Source of the DNA: Numida meleagris
Lineage: Eukaryota; Chordata; Aves; Galliformes; Numididae
DNA length: 64,000 bases
Assembly: GCF_002078875.1 (NCBI RefSeq)
Contig: NC_034424.1
Location: forward strand, 5,441,566 to 5,505,565
Direction: 5' to 3'
The position numbers were made by a program, and so were the translations under genes. Below the pieces are notes generated by a model, which saw only the letters and a list, made by a program, of their open reading frames with translations, was not told where the DNA came from and made no database searches. Shown piece after piece: positions 13,062 through 25,589 of this stretch. How positions within the stretch are numbered: position 1 is the stretch's first letter; each line of letters opens with the position of its first letter.

Positions 13062-13240
13062 GAATTGTTTGAGCTGGAGGGAACCCTCAAAGGTCATCTA
13101 TTGCAACTCCCTGCAGTGAGACATCTGAGGTCAGAGGTGGACAGGGCTCTGAGCACCTGGTGTAGCTGTGGGTGTCCCCGTTCATTGCAGGGAGTTGGAC
13201 CAGACAGCCTTCAAGTGTCCCTTCCGACTCAAATGATCAC
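13062..13240. mobile_element. Two CR1 LINE tails in opposite orientation (inverted repeat)
   Basis: The left part (13062-about 13132) reads as reverse-oriented CR1 (GAGCTGGAGGGAACCCTCAA ... TTGCAACTCCCTGCAG). The right part (about 13138-13240) reads as forward CR1 (GGGCTCTGAGCACCTGGT ... GGGAGTTGGACCAGACAGCC). The outer arms of about 57 bp are imperfectly complementary around a loop of about 60 bp, so a transcript could fold into a hairpin. Confidence 0.7.
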
Positions 13241-13648
13241 AGCGATGGATTTGCTTCCTCTCCACCATCCAGCACAGAGGGACTATTCCTCCTCCGTCTG
13301 CTTTCTGGTCCCTGTCCACACACCATTGCTTTGGTTGGAAGGCTGCAAGAACGCTGGTTGCAGATTGCACCTCCTCCCCTGCAGCAGCTGCTTTGCAGCC
13401 AGCTGACTCCCAGCTGAGCTCCCAGCTGACGGAAGGACCTCTCCCTCTGTCCCTGACCCCGCAGCCCGGCATCTGCCTGCGGTTTCCCTACTGACAAAAA
13501 AGCCGGCCTGGTTACTCACAGCTTCTTTCCAAACCCCCAAAAGAAGCCACCTAAGGGGGTCCCCGTCCCCAGGTCGGGGCCACCCAGACCCCGAACAAAC
13601 CCCCGCTGTCACCCCGGCACAGCGCCGTACCCCTGCAGTGCGTCCCGA

Positions 13649-13668
13649 GGCCACAAGGGGGCGCTGCG
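13649..13668 (+). promoter_or_regulatory. CTCF-like binding motif
   Basis: GGCCACAAGGGGGCGCTGCG differs at one core position from the CTCF consensus (CCASYAGRKGGCRS). It lies in a small CpG-rich patch between the developmental gene PRRX2 and PTGES, where an insulator would be plausible. The call is from motif match alone. Confidence 0.5.
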
Positions 13669-15877
13669 GCTCCGCGATGCGCCGCGCCGTCCCCACGCGG
13701 GACACGGGGGTGGGGACGCGGGCGGTGCCGGCGGCATGGCTGCACCCACGGGACGGCCTGCTCTCCCTCTCCCTGCAAGACGCAGGAATAGCATTTCCTC
13801 AAGGGGATTTGCATGGCAAAACCCCGCCGTGAGGGGTGCAAAAGCTCCACGCTTGCGGGAGAGAATGGGATTTTTGGAGGGCTGCGTGATGAGCGCGCCG
13901 TGGGTGGGATGTCTGAGGGTGCTCTTGTGCCAGCCCCCAGGGAACGGCTGCGTGGGCAGGACGGAGCCGGGAGCGTGGTATAGGGAGGGATAAGCCCAGA
14001 GCCTGAGGGTGGGGGAGACCCTGGGCTGAGGTGTCTGGAAGGTGCAGGAGGGGAAGGGATGTGTCACTGGATTCCCACTTGCTTCCCCCCCCTCTCCTCC
14101 GCCTCCAGACTCCTCGGGCTTGGCGACGCTGGAGAGGAAGACACACGCTGACGGAGTGAATCATACCCAAATCTTACAGCACCAAACTCGGCAGATGTGC
14201 GGTCCCAGGTGGGTTTTGCGGCACTGCACACCTCAAGCACCGGTGGGCACGGTCACCGTCCCCTCCCTCCGAGAGCTGCAGGGGACACTGGGGACACCGT
14301 CCTGCTTCGGGGGACAGCAGCGTGACAAACCCTTGGGAATAATCCTCGTCCCCCCCCGCATGCCGCTGATGCGCTGCCAGCGATGCAGCCTCGGCCCCGG
14401 TTCTGGCCACGCAGGGACGAGTCGGGCTCCATCCGCTCTCCCAGCAGCTCCCAGCATTTCAAAACAAGCGCAGTGGCTGTGCCTCTTTGAAATTTGCCTC
14501 GTGGGCCTTTTCTGTTTGTTTTTTTGGAGGCAGGAGAGTTCACATTCCCAAGGTTTTCCCCCCGCAGCCAGTACAGCGGGGTTTATTTTTTTTTAATAAA
14601 GAAAGAAGCAAGCAGAGCTCTGCGCGTAACCTCAGCTTCCCTGAGCAGGGCATCACCCCCAGGCGCTGGGCAGGGGTTAGAGGGGGCTCGTAGAGCTTCC
14701 TTCCCACCCCAAAGCCCCAATCCTGGCAACGTCCCTACACACAGCAGCAAGTACTGGATGGAGTCCATCTTATAAAGCCACCGCCTTTCTTGTGTGAGAA
14801 CAAGAAGTACGGAGGGAAAGCAAAATCTGTCACGTGGGACCATTTCATCCATCTCAGCCATTAACACGGATGCAAACACAGAAGGGCAGCACGTCCCAAA
14901 CACCAACGGCTGGAGGAAACAGGAGGAAACCAGGGAAGCGAGGTGTTGGCTTCCTAGCCAAGGAAGGGGCTGCTGAGCACGGAAAACACAGGCAGCTCCT
15001 TTGGAAGTTGTAAGCACAGAAAGGAGAGCATCCACATCTTAGCTGAACACCTCCAGCCTTCCAGGATTTAAGCACCTCCACTGGGAAGAAATGCAGGCAG
15101 GGCACGGAGAGAGCTTGCTTGGAAAAAGCACCTTGTAGCAAAAGTCTGCGTGAAGGAGAGCTGGGCGCACACCAAACTTTGGGCTGCTCAGGGCAGGAGA
15201 ACCGAGTGTGGCTGCACTACAGAGCCCAGCTCCTCTGAACTGAAAAGACTGGCCCTGAGAATGCCCAGAGCTGCAGGCAGATGGGCTGGGGGAAGGGTGC
15301 TCGGCTCTCCAGGAACCCCAGGATGCTCCTGGCCCCGTGGGGCTCAGTGCTCCCTGCAGCTGGACCCGGCCCCAGCTGCTGCCCAGCTGCATCGGCAGCT
15401 CTCGAAGGAAGGATGTAGCACAGCACAATGATTTGTTTTTATTGGGAATATTTGCTTCCTGCCATCAGGATGAGTACGCAGCAGCAGAGAAACGTGCAGG
15501 GGTTTGGAGACCTTGTGCACCATGTGAGGCAGCACGGGCTCATTGAAAGGGATATTATGCAGACATCTGCTGAGCTGGGGCTGTGTGAGCGAGAGGTGGC
15601 CAAGAGCAAACTGCAGGACCCGCAGCCCTGCTGACCTCCTGCACCCAGGAGAGCAGAGTGCTGTGCTCCAAACCTCCCATAGCGCTCAGCCCAAGGCCAC
15701 GGCCGCTGCCCTGGGAGCTGCTGGGCTGGGAGCTGCTCCCTGAGCCAGGTGAGGATCCGAGCATCCACCTGAGCTGCCCTTCTTCCCATTGATACTCAGT
15801 GGGGTCTTGGTGAGAGGATCCCAGAGGAGAGCGCACAAAGGGAAGAGCTTTAGTGCTTAGGACAGGTGGAAAGGGAG

Positions 15878-15883
15878 TTTATT
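15878..15883 (-). terminator. PTGES: PTGES polyadenylation signal AATAAA (minus strand)
   Basis: The plus strand reads TTTATT here. On the minus strand AGAAAATAAACTCCC is followed by TCCACCTGTCC, a reasonable downstream element. Confidence 0.5.
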
Positions 15884-16599
15884 TTCTGCACATTCTGCTT
15901 TCTCACCGCAATCTTAGCAAAGTTTTGCATTGTCCTCAGAGCCCTCCTCCTGCCCTGTCCTCTGTGGGCCTGCCCCAGTGCCAGCCCTACGGGCAGCTGT
16001 GCAGGACAGGAGGGCTGGCCATCCTCATGCAGCACAGTGGAACAGCGGAACCCTCCTCCCAGGGCACAGCTTGCGGCACACTCTGAACACAGCTCTCTCA
16101 GAGCATTTCCAGGCAGCAACAGCACGTGGCTGCAGGCATGCAGCTCTCTGCAGGGCAGTGATTTCTGCAGGCTGCTCTGGGCAGTCCCTGCTGCGTCCTG
16201 TTGTGAGGCTGGGACCAGACTGAAAGCTTTTCTCCCTCTCTGCCAGCACCCACATCTGCCAACCAAGAGTTCTCGCAGAGCCATGGGACCGTGCTGGCTT
16301 CTCCCTCCTGATTCAGTGCTGCTGACCAAGGGCACACCCTCCCCATCCCACGCTGGGTCACTGATGCAGAAAACCTCTTCTCCTCCGGTGACACCCCTTC
16401 GTCAAGGACAGGAGCGAGGGAAGGCTGCTCAGCATCCCCTACCAGCTCCCCCTGCCCCAGTTTCAACAGCAGACCCAGGGACCTCACCACGGCCATCCCA
16501 CACATCCCCCCAGCACCCACCCATACCCCCACCAGGAACATTCCAGTGCTGGCACAGAGGGCAGGACGGGGTAGGTTGGGTGCCTTGCTCGGTTGGGTG
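15878..16599 (-). other. PTGES: PTGES 3'UTR (probable)
   Basis: This follows the PTGES stop codon on the minus strand. It ends at an AATAAA read on the minus strand at 15883-15878, giving a 3'UTR of about 0.72-0.75 kb. Another reverse-strand AATAAA occurs near 15440, so a longer form is possible. Confidence 0.5.
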
Positions 16600-19075
16600 C
16601 TACCAATATGGGGCAGCCACCAGGAGGATCTGCAGGGCCATGGAGAAGCAGGGCAGCTGTGCCACGCCGTACGCCACGGAGCGCGTGGGAGCCCTCAGGC
16701 GCAGCAGGTAGGCCACAGTGTGCACGATGCGTCCCACGCAGAAGATGAAGAAATGGACCCTGGCCACTGCGGGACTGGGCTCCAGCAGTGAGTACACAGC
16801 TCCGAGGAAGAGGAAGGGGAAGATGTTCTCCATGTCGTTGCGGTGCGCCCTGCGAAGGGAAACGGATTGCTCCTTCCCACCTGGCTCCCAGCCTGCCGAT
16901 GGGGTGGGTGCAGCCCCCGGAGGGCTCAGAGCCCCCTGCATGCAAGTGGGGCCAGACTTGGAAAATGGAAGAGGAGCTGTGCTTTGAGACGCCTCTCCTC
17001 CCTCTGTGCACGGCTCCACACAGCCCCCACGGCCCCCAGCCCCCTGCTACCCTCCCATTCAGGCACAAATGTCGAGGGTAATGTCTCTTCCTCAGGGCTG
17101 CAAACACGTCAGCAAGGTCCGACCTGGCATGTGCTCACTGCAAAAGTCAAACCCCAGACTTCCACACATCGCCGCCGCTGCAGCTCCGGTTATTTATTTT
17201 TATGGAAGCTTGTCCTTTCTGACTAATTGAAAGAGGATGATCATTATTATCACTGCTATTATTTTCTTTTTCTTAGCAAAGGAACAGCTCATCTAACTCC
17301 TCCTCCTCCCCGCCCCCCAGCAGCCTGGGGCTGGGTGCTAGGGGATGTTTGGTGGAGCAGAGCTGGCAGCAGGGCTGGGCATGGCTCCAGCCTCCCTTCC
17401 TGCACAGAGCCAGCCCACGTAGCACCTGGGCCAGTGCCAGGCCACCTCCTCCAGGGAACTAAAGGCAAACACAGGGCTGGGTCACCTCGAATTCACCACT
17501 GAGGACTGAGTCTCATTGTGCACACTGACCCCCCAAACCCCGATCCTACCACACATGCCGCTCTCCCATTAATGATTGAGCTTCCCTGGTTCACTGAGTC
17601 CTGCCTGGGACCTCGGGGCATTCCACCCAGCTAGGCAATTAGTTAATTAGTGAGCCTTCCAGCTTCCTGCTGCACTGTTGGGGCAGGACGCTGGCTCCAT
17701 ACTCGCCTGCGGCAGCGCTCCACGTCGGGGTCCTCACGGTAGTACTGCAGCCCCCCATTGCGCAGCGCATCCTCTGGGTTGGCGAACGCCTGCAAGAGAG
17801 TGTCCCCACGCAGAACTGTCAGGGGACGCGGCTCCTGACGTCTTTGGGTGGGCTTTGAGGGTCATTTTCAAAAGGGGAGGTTAAAAAAGTGGTGAACGGA
17901 GCAGAAAAATTGATGAATGGAGCAGAAAAAAGTGATGAATGGAGCAGTTCCCAGTACACCATGTATCCCCCGGGTGCCTTCGGCACGGGCGTTTCTCTCC
18001 ATGAAATCCAGTGGGAGACTTTGCCAACCTCCTGCACAGAGCTTGCAGACACCGAGGGCAGCAGCCAAAAGATAACAGCGAATGACAGATGGCTTTGCCC
18101 TACTGTGGCAGAAAATCCCCTGGCTGGCTCTTTGGCCCTGCTGCTTTCCCTGGGGGAATGGGATCCGCCGTCAATAATGTCCTGAAGGAAAAGGATGGAC
18201 GCTCACACGCTGCTCTGCGAGGACCTGCTTCCAGGTGACAGCTTCACCTTGCAGCTGTGTTACAACACAGGGCCGTGGCATCACTCAGAAACACAAAGGA
18301 AAAGCCACAGCCCCAGCCCCAGCTCCAGCCACGCCATGACACAGGAGCACCCGCTTCTGCCTTTGGCCCAGGAGCAGAACCATCTCCCCCCCACTCCTCT
18401 GGTGCAGTCGGAAACGCCTCGGATTCTTTCAGTTTGTTTGCAGAGCTGAGCTGTGCCTCAATCCCTGCTGCTGTCCCCGTGTCCAAGAGCCATTTCCTGC
18501 AGCTATTGTTTCTGTTCCCCATGACTTCGTTCTCCTGCAGCAGTGCTACAGCTCGGAAGCTTGCTGCCACATTGCAAGAATTTTTCTGGCATTTTAACTA
18601 TTTGTCCTTAAACTTTTTTTCTCTCTTTTCTCCCAGACACGGCAAATTAATGTAAACAGAGCAGCAGCTCACCTGCGTGGTATTTTACATCTGAAATTAC
18701 TATTTAGATTAGGATTCAGAAATGATAAACACCACGCTGCAGATGGTGGAAGCCAGCAAAAAGAGCCAAAGAGAAGCGAGATAGCTATCTGCCACAGCTA
18801 GAAAACCTGTTTTGCTTTCAGCTGAAGTCAAAGAAAACTCAGCTTGCTTCTGCAGATCTCGGTTGGCTTTTGGAGGATGAAAAGAAGAAAGGGTTTGTAG
18901 TAAATCCAAACAGAAACCCCAGCAAAAGGCAGGAGGGGTGAGGGAGGGCAAGGAAACTGGGATGTACCTTCTTCCTGAGCCTCACTTGTCCTGTGATGAT
19001 GGCAACAACGTACATCTTTAGGATCAGGATGGTACTGTAGAAGGCAAATGACAGGAACACAGTGTTCTCCATCAT
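16600..19075 (-). CDS. PTGES: PTGES, microsomal prostaglandin E synthase 1 (three exons)
   Basis: PTGES is a membrane MAPEG-family enzyme that converts PGH2 to PGE2 using glutathione. Minus-strand coding exons are 19075-18968, 17789-17707 and 16849-16600, giving 146 residues (human 152). Two adjacent ATGs (MMEN) open the frame. TM1 holds the conserved KMYVVAIITGQVRLRKK. The glutathione motif AHRNDME is at about 65-71 and RAPTRSVAY places the catalytic Arg at about 120, with Ser121 and Tyr124; human Asp49 corresponds to Asp43. Four membrane helices are expected. Intron 1 is ordinary GT-AG. Intron 2 must begin GCGAGT, because only that donor joins R-R-A-H-R in frame, so it is a GC-AG intron. 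PTGES is tail to tail with PRRX2, as in mammals. Confidence 0.95.
17891..17948. repeat. Short tandem repeat in PTGES intron 1
   Basis: Three consecutive copies of a unit of about 20-22 bp, GATGAATGGAGCAGAAAAA, with few differences. It has no coding content. Confidence 0.65.
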
Positions 19076-22000
19076 TCTGGGGGGTGCGGAGCTCCTGCCT
19101 TGGCCCTGCAGAGGCGGACAGGAAGGCAGCGCTTCAGCTCTCAGCCCCCAGCCCCAGTGCCCCCATGGGGTCAACCATGAGCAAAACAGTGCAGCTGAAC
19201 TGCCCCCAAATGGCACCCAGATCCCGCCATGCGTTTCTGCTCCTTGGATGCTCCGAGCTGGGATCCACCTCCCTTAATATAGCACCAGCCTGCCCTACAA
19301 CACCCCCCAGACCGCCCCTCCTGCTCATGCCCGGAGCTGCGCAGAGCATCCCTTGCTCATCAGCAGCCCTGGGGAGGAGGAGACAGGAGAAAGAAGGTAC
19401 GTGCCTCTGCTGCACCCAGCCCTGCTCCGTCCTGATCCCACAGCCCTGCGTGGCAGCATCCCAGTGCTCCCAGTCCCGCCCCACAAGGACTGAGCGCTTT
19501 GCACAGGCAGCCAGCCCTACCCTTGGCACCACCTGCCAAGGGCCAAGGGGACAGGGACAGAGGACAGGGACAGAGCTGGCCCTCGTTCCTGCTGCACACA
19601 TTGCCCACCAGACCGGATTGCCCCTTGGGGGGTCCCAAAGCCACAAAGGATCCCAAAACCCAACAGGAGAACCCCAAAGCCCCCAGCCTGCAAAGGGAAA
19701 TACAGACCAACCCGTCCCTGGGGTAGCTCCGCTTGCTTTTCTTCCAGAAGGTGAATCAGGGGAGCCTGGTGCAGGCAGATCCTCGCCTGGAAAGAGGCAT
19801 CTGAACTTGGAGCCAGCTTTCCCCAGCCATCAGGAGGGAAGAGCGAGAGGATCTAAGCCTGCACGGAGGGTCGGGACTTGGCTGCTCCTGCACTGCAAAC
19901 CTTTAACTCCTCCTTCCCTAGCGTGGCCACAGTGCTGGCAGAGAGCTCTCTGAGCTTACGAGGGCTGGACTGGGGAGTCGGTTCCTTTACGCACACAAAA
20001 AGGTCTGTTTCAGGCAAACAACAAAAATTGTTGCCAGCCACAAAATAAGTCCATGAGCAGAGTCGGATGGTTTGCTCCTTGCTACTCGTAGGACTGACTT
20101 TGTTCTGCATTGCTTTTTAGCTGCTAATGAGCACACTTTGCTCCAAGAGGAACCAGAGCCACGAGCAGGAATGCCACAGCCCAGGAGCAGGCTCAGGTCC
20201 CGCCGCACGAGGACAGCTGTCCCAGCAATGGGACAGTGGTGGCAGCCCCCTGGAGCAGAACAGGCACCAGCAGCCTTCTCTCTGTGTCCGCCTCTGCATC
20301 TCCCTGGGGATCAGCACACCTTGCTGAGCAGCAGGAATACACATGAGCTCGGTACCACCTGCCGACAAGCCAGGACTCCTCCTGCCACCCAGAGACAGAC
20401 GGACACACTTTCTCCGCAGCGCTATTCAGACGCTGGCAGGGAGCCTTGGCCACTTTGCTCCAGCAGTGAACGGGGAGATTGAGAACTATGGGTTGCCCAG
20501 ATGGGAGCCCAGGAGCAGCCCCAGACCGACGTGCACTGGATGCGCCGGGTGTACGGCCCTGCAGAGCGGGGGGGAGGGCACAGAACTCACATGGATGGGG
20601 CCGAGGGGCAGAACGGCTCGGAGGGCAGACGTGGTGCTGCTGGGGTGCCTCACGTTGAGGGGCCTCGTGCTGTAGGGCACAGCCATGGCAGGGCGGCACC
20701 TTCCTGGCCCGTGGCAGTGCAGCTGCCCCATTAATTCGGGCGGAAGGCGGCTGCTGATCCTCCTACACGGAGCACATCCTGCTAGGACGGAGCCATCATT
20801 TAGACAAGAGCAGGTCCTGAAGGCAACGCAACACAGCTGTGCCACAGAGCCTTGAGCATATGAGGTCACAGCCCAAGGATCTGCCCAGTGCCAACGCTGC
20901 TGGTGAAAAGCACGGCATCCAGTGGGTAAAGGGTTAACAGGAGTCAGGGTCGGGCTCTGAAAGGGCTGAAGATGCGCTCATCAGGTTAGAATGACCCCAG
21001 GAGCTGTGGAAAGAGGGTGGAGGGTTTTGCTGGAGGAAGAACAAGGAGCAGGAAGAAGGAAAGAAGTATTCATGGGAAGTGCTTGGGAGAAGTGCTTAAA
21101 AATAAAAGCCTCTAACAACTATCCTTCTTCAGAAGGAATAAAGGCCGCTCTCTTTTCCTGGACAGGGAACTGTTTATTTGAGCAGCTGAGTTGTACCACA
21201 GCATTAGAACTGTGTTTTTCCAGCGCTGCTGTGCTGGGTCATTTCCTGGTGACACCTAAGTGAGAGGGCTACCTGTGTCAAAAATCCTTCCCACTGGGGG
21301 ACGGCTGCATCAGGGCAGCGTGGCCAGGGCTGCAGAGGGCATTTCCCATTGCCCAGATGGGCAATTCCCCCTTTTGCTGCATGGTAGAGGAGGATTTTGT
21401 TTTCCTTCAGGCTGCAGCTCAGCCCAGGGCTGCAGGAGGTCCCCAGTCATGCTCCCAGCCCATCCAGTGCCCTCCTTCCCCACCGCCTCCTGCACCTCCC
21501 AGCACGCAGCCCGCAGGCGTGTCCTGCCCCAGCCATCACTCGCCCTTCGCTGTGCCCAGCCCTGGGAAATCCGGCGGCCCATGGGAGATTGCTCCTGCTC
21601 CAATGCAACCGCAGATTCAAGTAGAGGCATGAGTTGGCTTAGATATTCCTTTAATAAAGAGAAAGGTGCTCCACCTGCCTTTCTCCCTCAGCCTGCATGA
21701 AAGATCATGTCAGGAAGGGGGGGGGGTTAGCCCTGCTCATGATGCACCCTGTACCCCACATGAAGATGAAATCCCCTTGCTTCACATGCAGCTCCCTGTT
21801 CCCCAGCTCCTGGGGTCTTCACTGAGCATGAAGCACAGGAGAAGACACGGCAAAGCATCTCAAAGCCTAAAACAAACAGGCAAGCTCCAAACTCCACAAA
21901 CACCAGGAGATTTCGTCTGTGTTGCACTGCAAAGCATCTTCCCTGCAGCTGTACTGGCAGGAGCTACGCACATTCCTCGCGTCTGAGGCCTCTCAGCGGG

Positions 22001-24329
22001 ACTCTCCCGAAGACCAGATGCTGGCAGCAGCAGAGAGGCCTGGGGAAGGGGTGCAGCATCTCCTGGTCTGGGAGACAGCAAGAGCAGAGGATGCTGCTGT
22101 TCCTTGGACAGCCCCAGCTCCATCCCTCAGCCCTTGCCAGGCTGCTGCCCTGCTCCCAGCCACCCCCACTGCGGGGCTGTCACCGTCCCCCGCTGGTGGA
22201 ACAGCAAGGAGGTGCTGCTGGAAAAGCGGCCATCAGGCTGCGAGCACGTGGGAGGCAGATCAGATTTTCTTGTTCTGAGCCTCATGTGGATTCACGCCTG
22301 AGCTGTCTCTTAGAGGGAAGAATTCCTTGGCCAGGCTGCAGGGATGCAGCCCAGCTGGGAGGGATGCTCTCCTCCTCTCCTCTCCATTCCACCCAGCGGT
22401 CCAAACATGGGCTTCAGGCAGACCTGCACCTGCAGCTGCCACGGGGCCGTGGTGGGAGCTGGGGACAGGGCTGGGTGCGTGGGAAGCCAGCGTCTCTCAC
22501 TTCATCCCACTGGAGCAACTTGCATTGTGTTTCTCTTCCCCTGAATCAGATGCCGATAAACAACATGCAAACACCACTTATGTCACTGGCCAAAAAGAGG
22601 GGCTTTCCCAACCGGGCCAGGAGGGAAGAGAAATAAGTCCTGCTGCCAAACATTCCAGAATCAGGAAGCATTTCCTAGGCTTGAAGAAAGCATTTGCAAA
22701 CATACGAAGTAACTACAGATGCCCTGGTGGGATCCTCTCGAGCAAGAGCAAAGGCAAAGGGTTCTGCACAGTCCTGCCTCCACATGCTGCGTTGCGGAGG
22801 AAGGGAAATTAGGCACAATTCACCCTCCCACAAAGCTCTCCAAAATGCAGATCTCATTTTCAAAGCCCCGAGTTCTTTGCCCCCTCCATCACTCCTAGAC
22901 TAAACAGCATGAATCCCTCCCACCTCTCCCCACAGGTCATGTTTTCTGCATCTCTTTATCACCAGTGCTGATCTCACTTCTCAGAGGAAGGCGCTGGGCA
23001 GCAGGGCTGCCCTTTTGCAGCAACCCTGAGCAAAGCACGCGACATTTGAACTCCCAGCTCCTCAACTTTTACCTCCATCAGTCTTTCCAAGCTTTCTTGC
23101 TAAGAACTGAGGGTGCCTGACTCAGACCAGCAAGAGTTTCTTGGTGGTTTGAGGTTTTTTCCACAGTTTGGATGAAATCAGCCTGTGAGCAATGTTCCCG
23201 ATACATTTTGAAACTTTCCCTTTCTCTTCCTGTGCTGGTGGCACAATGTGTCATTCAGTCTCATGTTGGCAGCATTGTTTGTGTCTCAGCAGCCAGGAGA
23301 AATGAGGTCCAGGTCCCAAATGCTGACGTTTATTAACAAACACCTCCCACATGTAACACAAAAACATCCTCCCCGCAACCAGCCTGGAAAGCAGGGAGTC
23401 CTTTAGCTGTATTGTTTACAGCCCTCGCTGCCTGGGAGCTCTTGTGCACTCGCAGTGCACAACCCAGGCTGAAGTCACATCCTAAGTGCTGGAGCTGGAG
23501 GTAAGGAGAAAGGAATGCAGCTCGCAGGCCCCTTTCTGGGCATTGCAGAGAGGATCGCATGCCCTGTACAGAGCAGCACGTGGGATTTACGAAGCAATCA
23601 AAAGCCACAGTGAGGAAAGAGAAAGGGACGTAGGACCACACAAGAGCCCAGACCGACATTCCATCTTTACCAAGAGCAGAACGATGCAATGAAGCAGAGA
23701 AACCCCTGCAAGCAACTCCTTGAGCATGGAGTCCAGCACTTAGATGTACTGTCCTAGCATTCCCTCTCCATGTGAACCCCTAGCAGCACCAGCAACCTGC
23801 CCAGGTCCTGCTCTTTGACAGCTCTCCTGACCTGCAAGCTCTGCCTCCGTGTCCATGACGTGCGCTCAGAGATGTGCTCCATGCTGTGTTTATGGAACCA
23901 TGACTGCTTTACGCAGCCCTCCATGAGGAGGTATGCTCTCCATACAAATATTTACAAAGCAGCAGAAGGCATCTGTCTAGCACAGCACATTTCTCCTGAC
24001 GGTGCCATCAAGATGGCTAAAACTGAACGAGAAGTGCTCACCCATTAGATGGGAACCGGTCAGGAAGAAGTCATGGGGAGGGAGCAGAGATGGGAGCTGC
24101 AGGATGGGGGCCAGAGCTGTCCCATGAGGAGAGTAAGGCAACGAAAGGGACAGGAGCTGTGCTGGTTTGTGCTGGACAGGGACTGCTGCTCTCCAACAAG
24201 AGCATGGAGGTGCCCAGCCACACCAGCCCTGGTGTCCATCACCATTCCCAGGACCTACAGCCCCTACCAGTGGTAGGGAGCAGCAGGCTGGCCCCACGCA
24301 CACCGTGGTTCATTGATCTTTCAGAACCT

Positions 24330-24520
24330 GAGGATTAATTTAAGCTCTGAATCACCAGGTTTAATTCTCTTTCCCAAGTTGTTGTCATAGATGACGGTAG
24401 CGCTCAATAATTATATGCGTCAATACACTTTCTGAACTGTTGAAATTAAATTACTTCCTGGGACAATGAGTTCCATAATAAAACACAGTTTAAATTAAGA
24501 TGATGACGATAATCTTTTAT
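24330..24520. promoter_or_regulatory. AT-rich candidate conserved element between PTGES and the torsins
   Basis: A 190-bp AT-rich, non-repetitive block contains TTAATTTAAG, CAATAATTATATGCG and GAAATTAAATTAC, unlike its flanks. The local composition resembles conserved vertebrate enhancers. There is no ORF, no repeat signature and no poly(A) context. Confidence 0.25.
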
Positions 24521-25589
24521 AGGATCTGCCTCCCCTCTTGTTCGTCTCATGGGGAGACACGCTGGGGGTTAGGAAGAACAGCGATTATTGCTCAGCTTTG
24601 TCTAGCATACTCCTCCTTTGATACATGTCTGCAAAATTACCTCTTACTCAGCTTTATCACACCCCATTCACTTTCATCTCTCTTCAAAGGAGATTCCTCC
24701 ATGCTTCTCATTATCCCAACCATACTTCTTATTTCCCTCCAACGCTGAGGCAAGCAGATGACCAGCACATGACTCCCAGCTCACTGCACTCCCACACTCC
24801 AGCAGTCCTTTGGCTCCTTCTTTTAAATGCCACAGCTCCTCTCTTTGGGGTCTAAGATGACTCCGCACCAAGCTGGTCAGTGCTCTGGAGGGGCTACTCC
24901 TAAAATGAAGGAATTCCAACTATGTTCTTGCAGAAGACAGGCCTGGGACACCACCCCACAGCCATCTGGCAGCAGATTTGCTTCGCTCATCCCTGTTCCT
25001 TTGGGTCTTTCTGCACCCCAGCGCGGTCTCCCTCTCGCCATGCTGTTAGCACAGACCAAGCCCCGTTCTTTGTGGAGCACATCTGTCCTCCTGCCCTCGA
25101 TTTGCTCCCGCTCCATGTTAGCCACGGGGTTCCCAGCTCTCAAATACATTTTAACAATAGCTGGAAACCAAAGCCCTGCATGTAATCTTCTACTCACAGA
25201 ACTCCGTTTTCCTCCCCCTCTTAGATAACATATCTCCTGGAAAGAGAACAGAAACTTTTCAGACTCTCTATTATAGTCAACATCGATAAATGTCTCCATG
25301 TCTGACATATGGGAGTGACTCGTCCCCGGTGGTTCAGCACTGGACATGAGGCACAACCCAACAGGTTCTCACTGAGCACCTCAGCTGGACCCTGCCGGAG
25401 CAGAGGGGTTAGCATGATGCAGATGGCCCTGCTCAAACAGAGGGAACCATCCAGGGGACCGAGTGACAGCTTGTCACTGGTTTGGGGCCGGTTCAGCCCA
25501 GTTCCATGACTAATGGGGCAGAGGGACCCATGGACACATGCCCTGGGAGACAGGGAGGGGAAAAAAGGGGAAAAAGCAGGGAGGTGGGC

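Larger units (their letters stand above)
11546..15877. other. Intergenic region between PRRX2 and PTGES (tail to tail)
   Basis: No protein-coding exon could be supported in this 4.3 kb between two convergent genes. It contains an opposed pair of CR1 fragments (13.06-13.24 kb), a short CpG-rich patch at 13.6-13.75 kb with a CTCF-like motif, and otherwise unique sequence with G/C-rich runs. Open frames present lack flanking splice sites and known domains. Confidence 0.6.

Noticed and set aside
15866..16711. A 281-residue plus-strand open frame
   Set aside because: It is antisense to the PTGES last exon and 3'UTR, with low-complexity composition and no recognisable domain.
19048..19953. A 301-residue plus-strand open frame upstream of PTGES
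   Set aside because: Antisense to PTGES exon 1, Pro/Ser/Gln-rich, without splice sites or family similarity.
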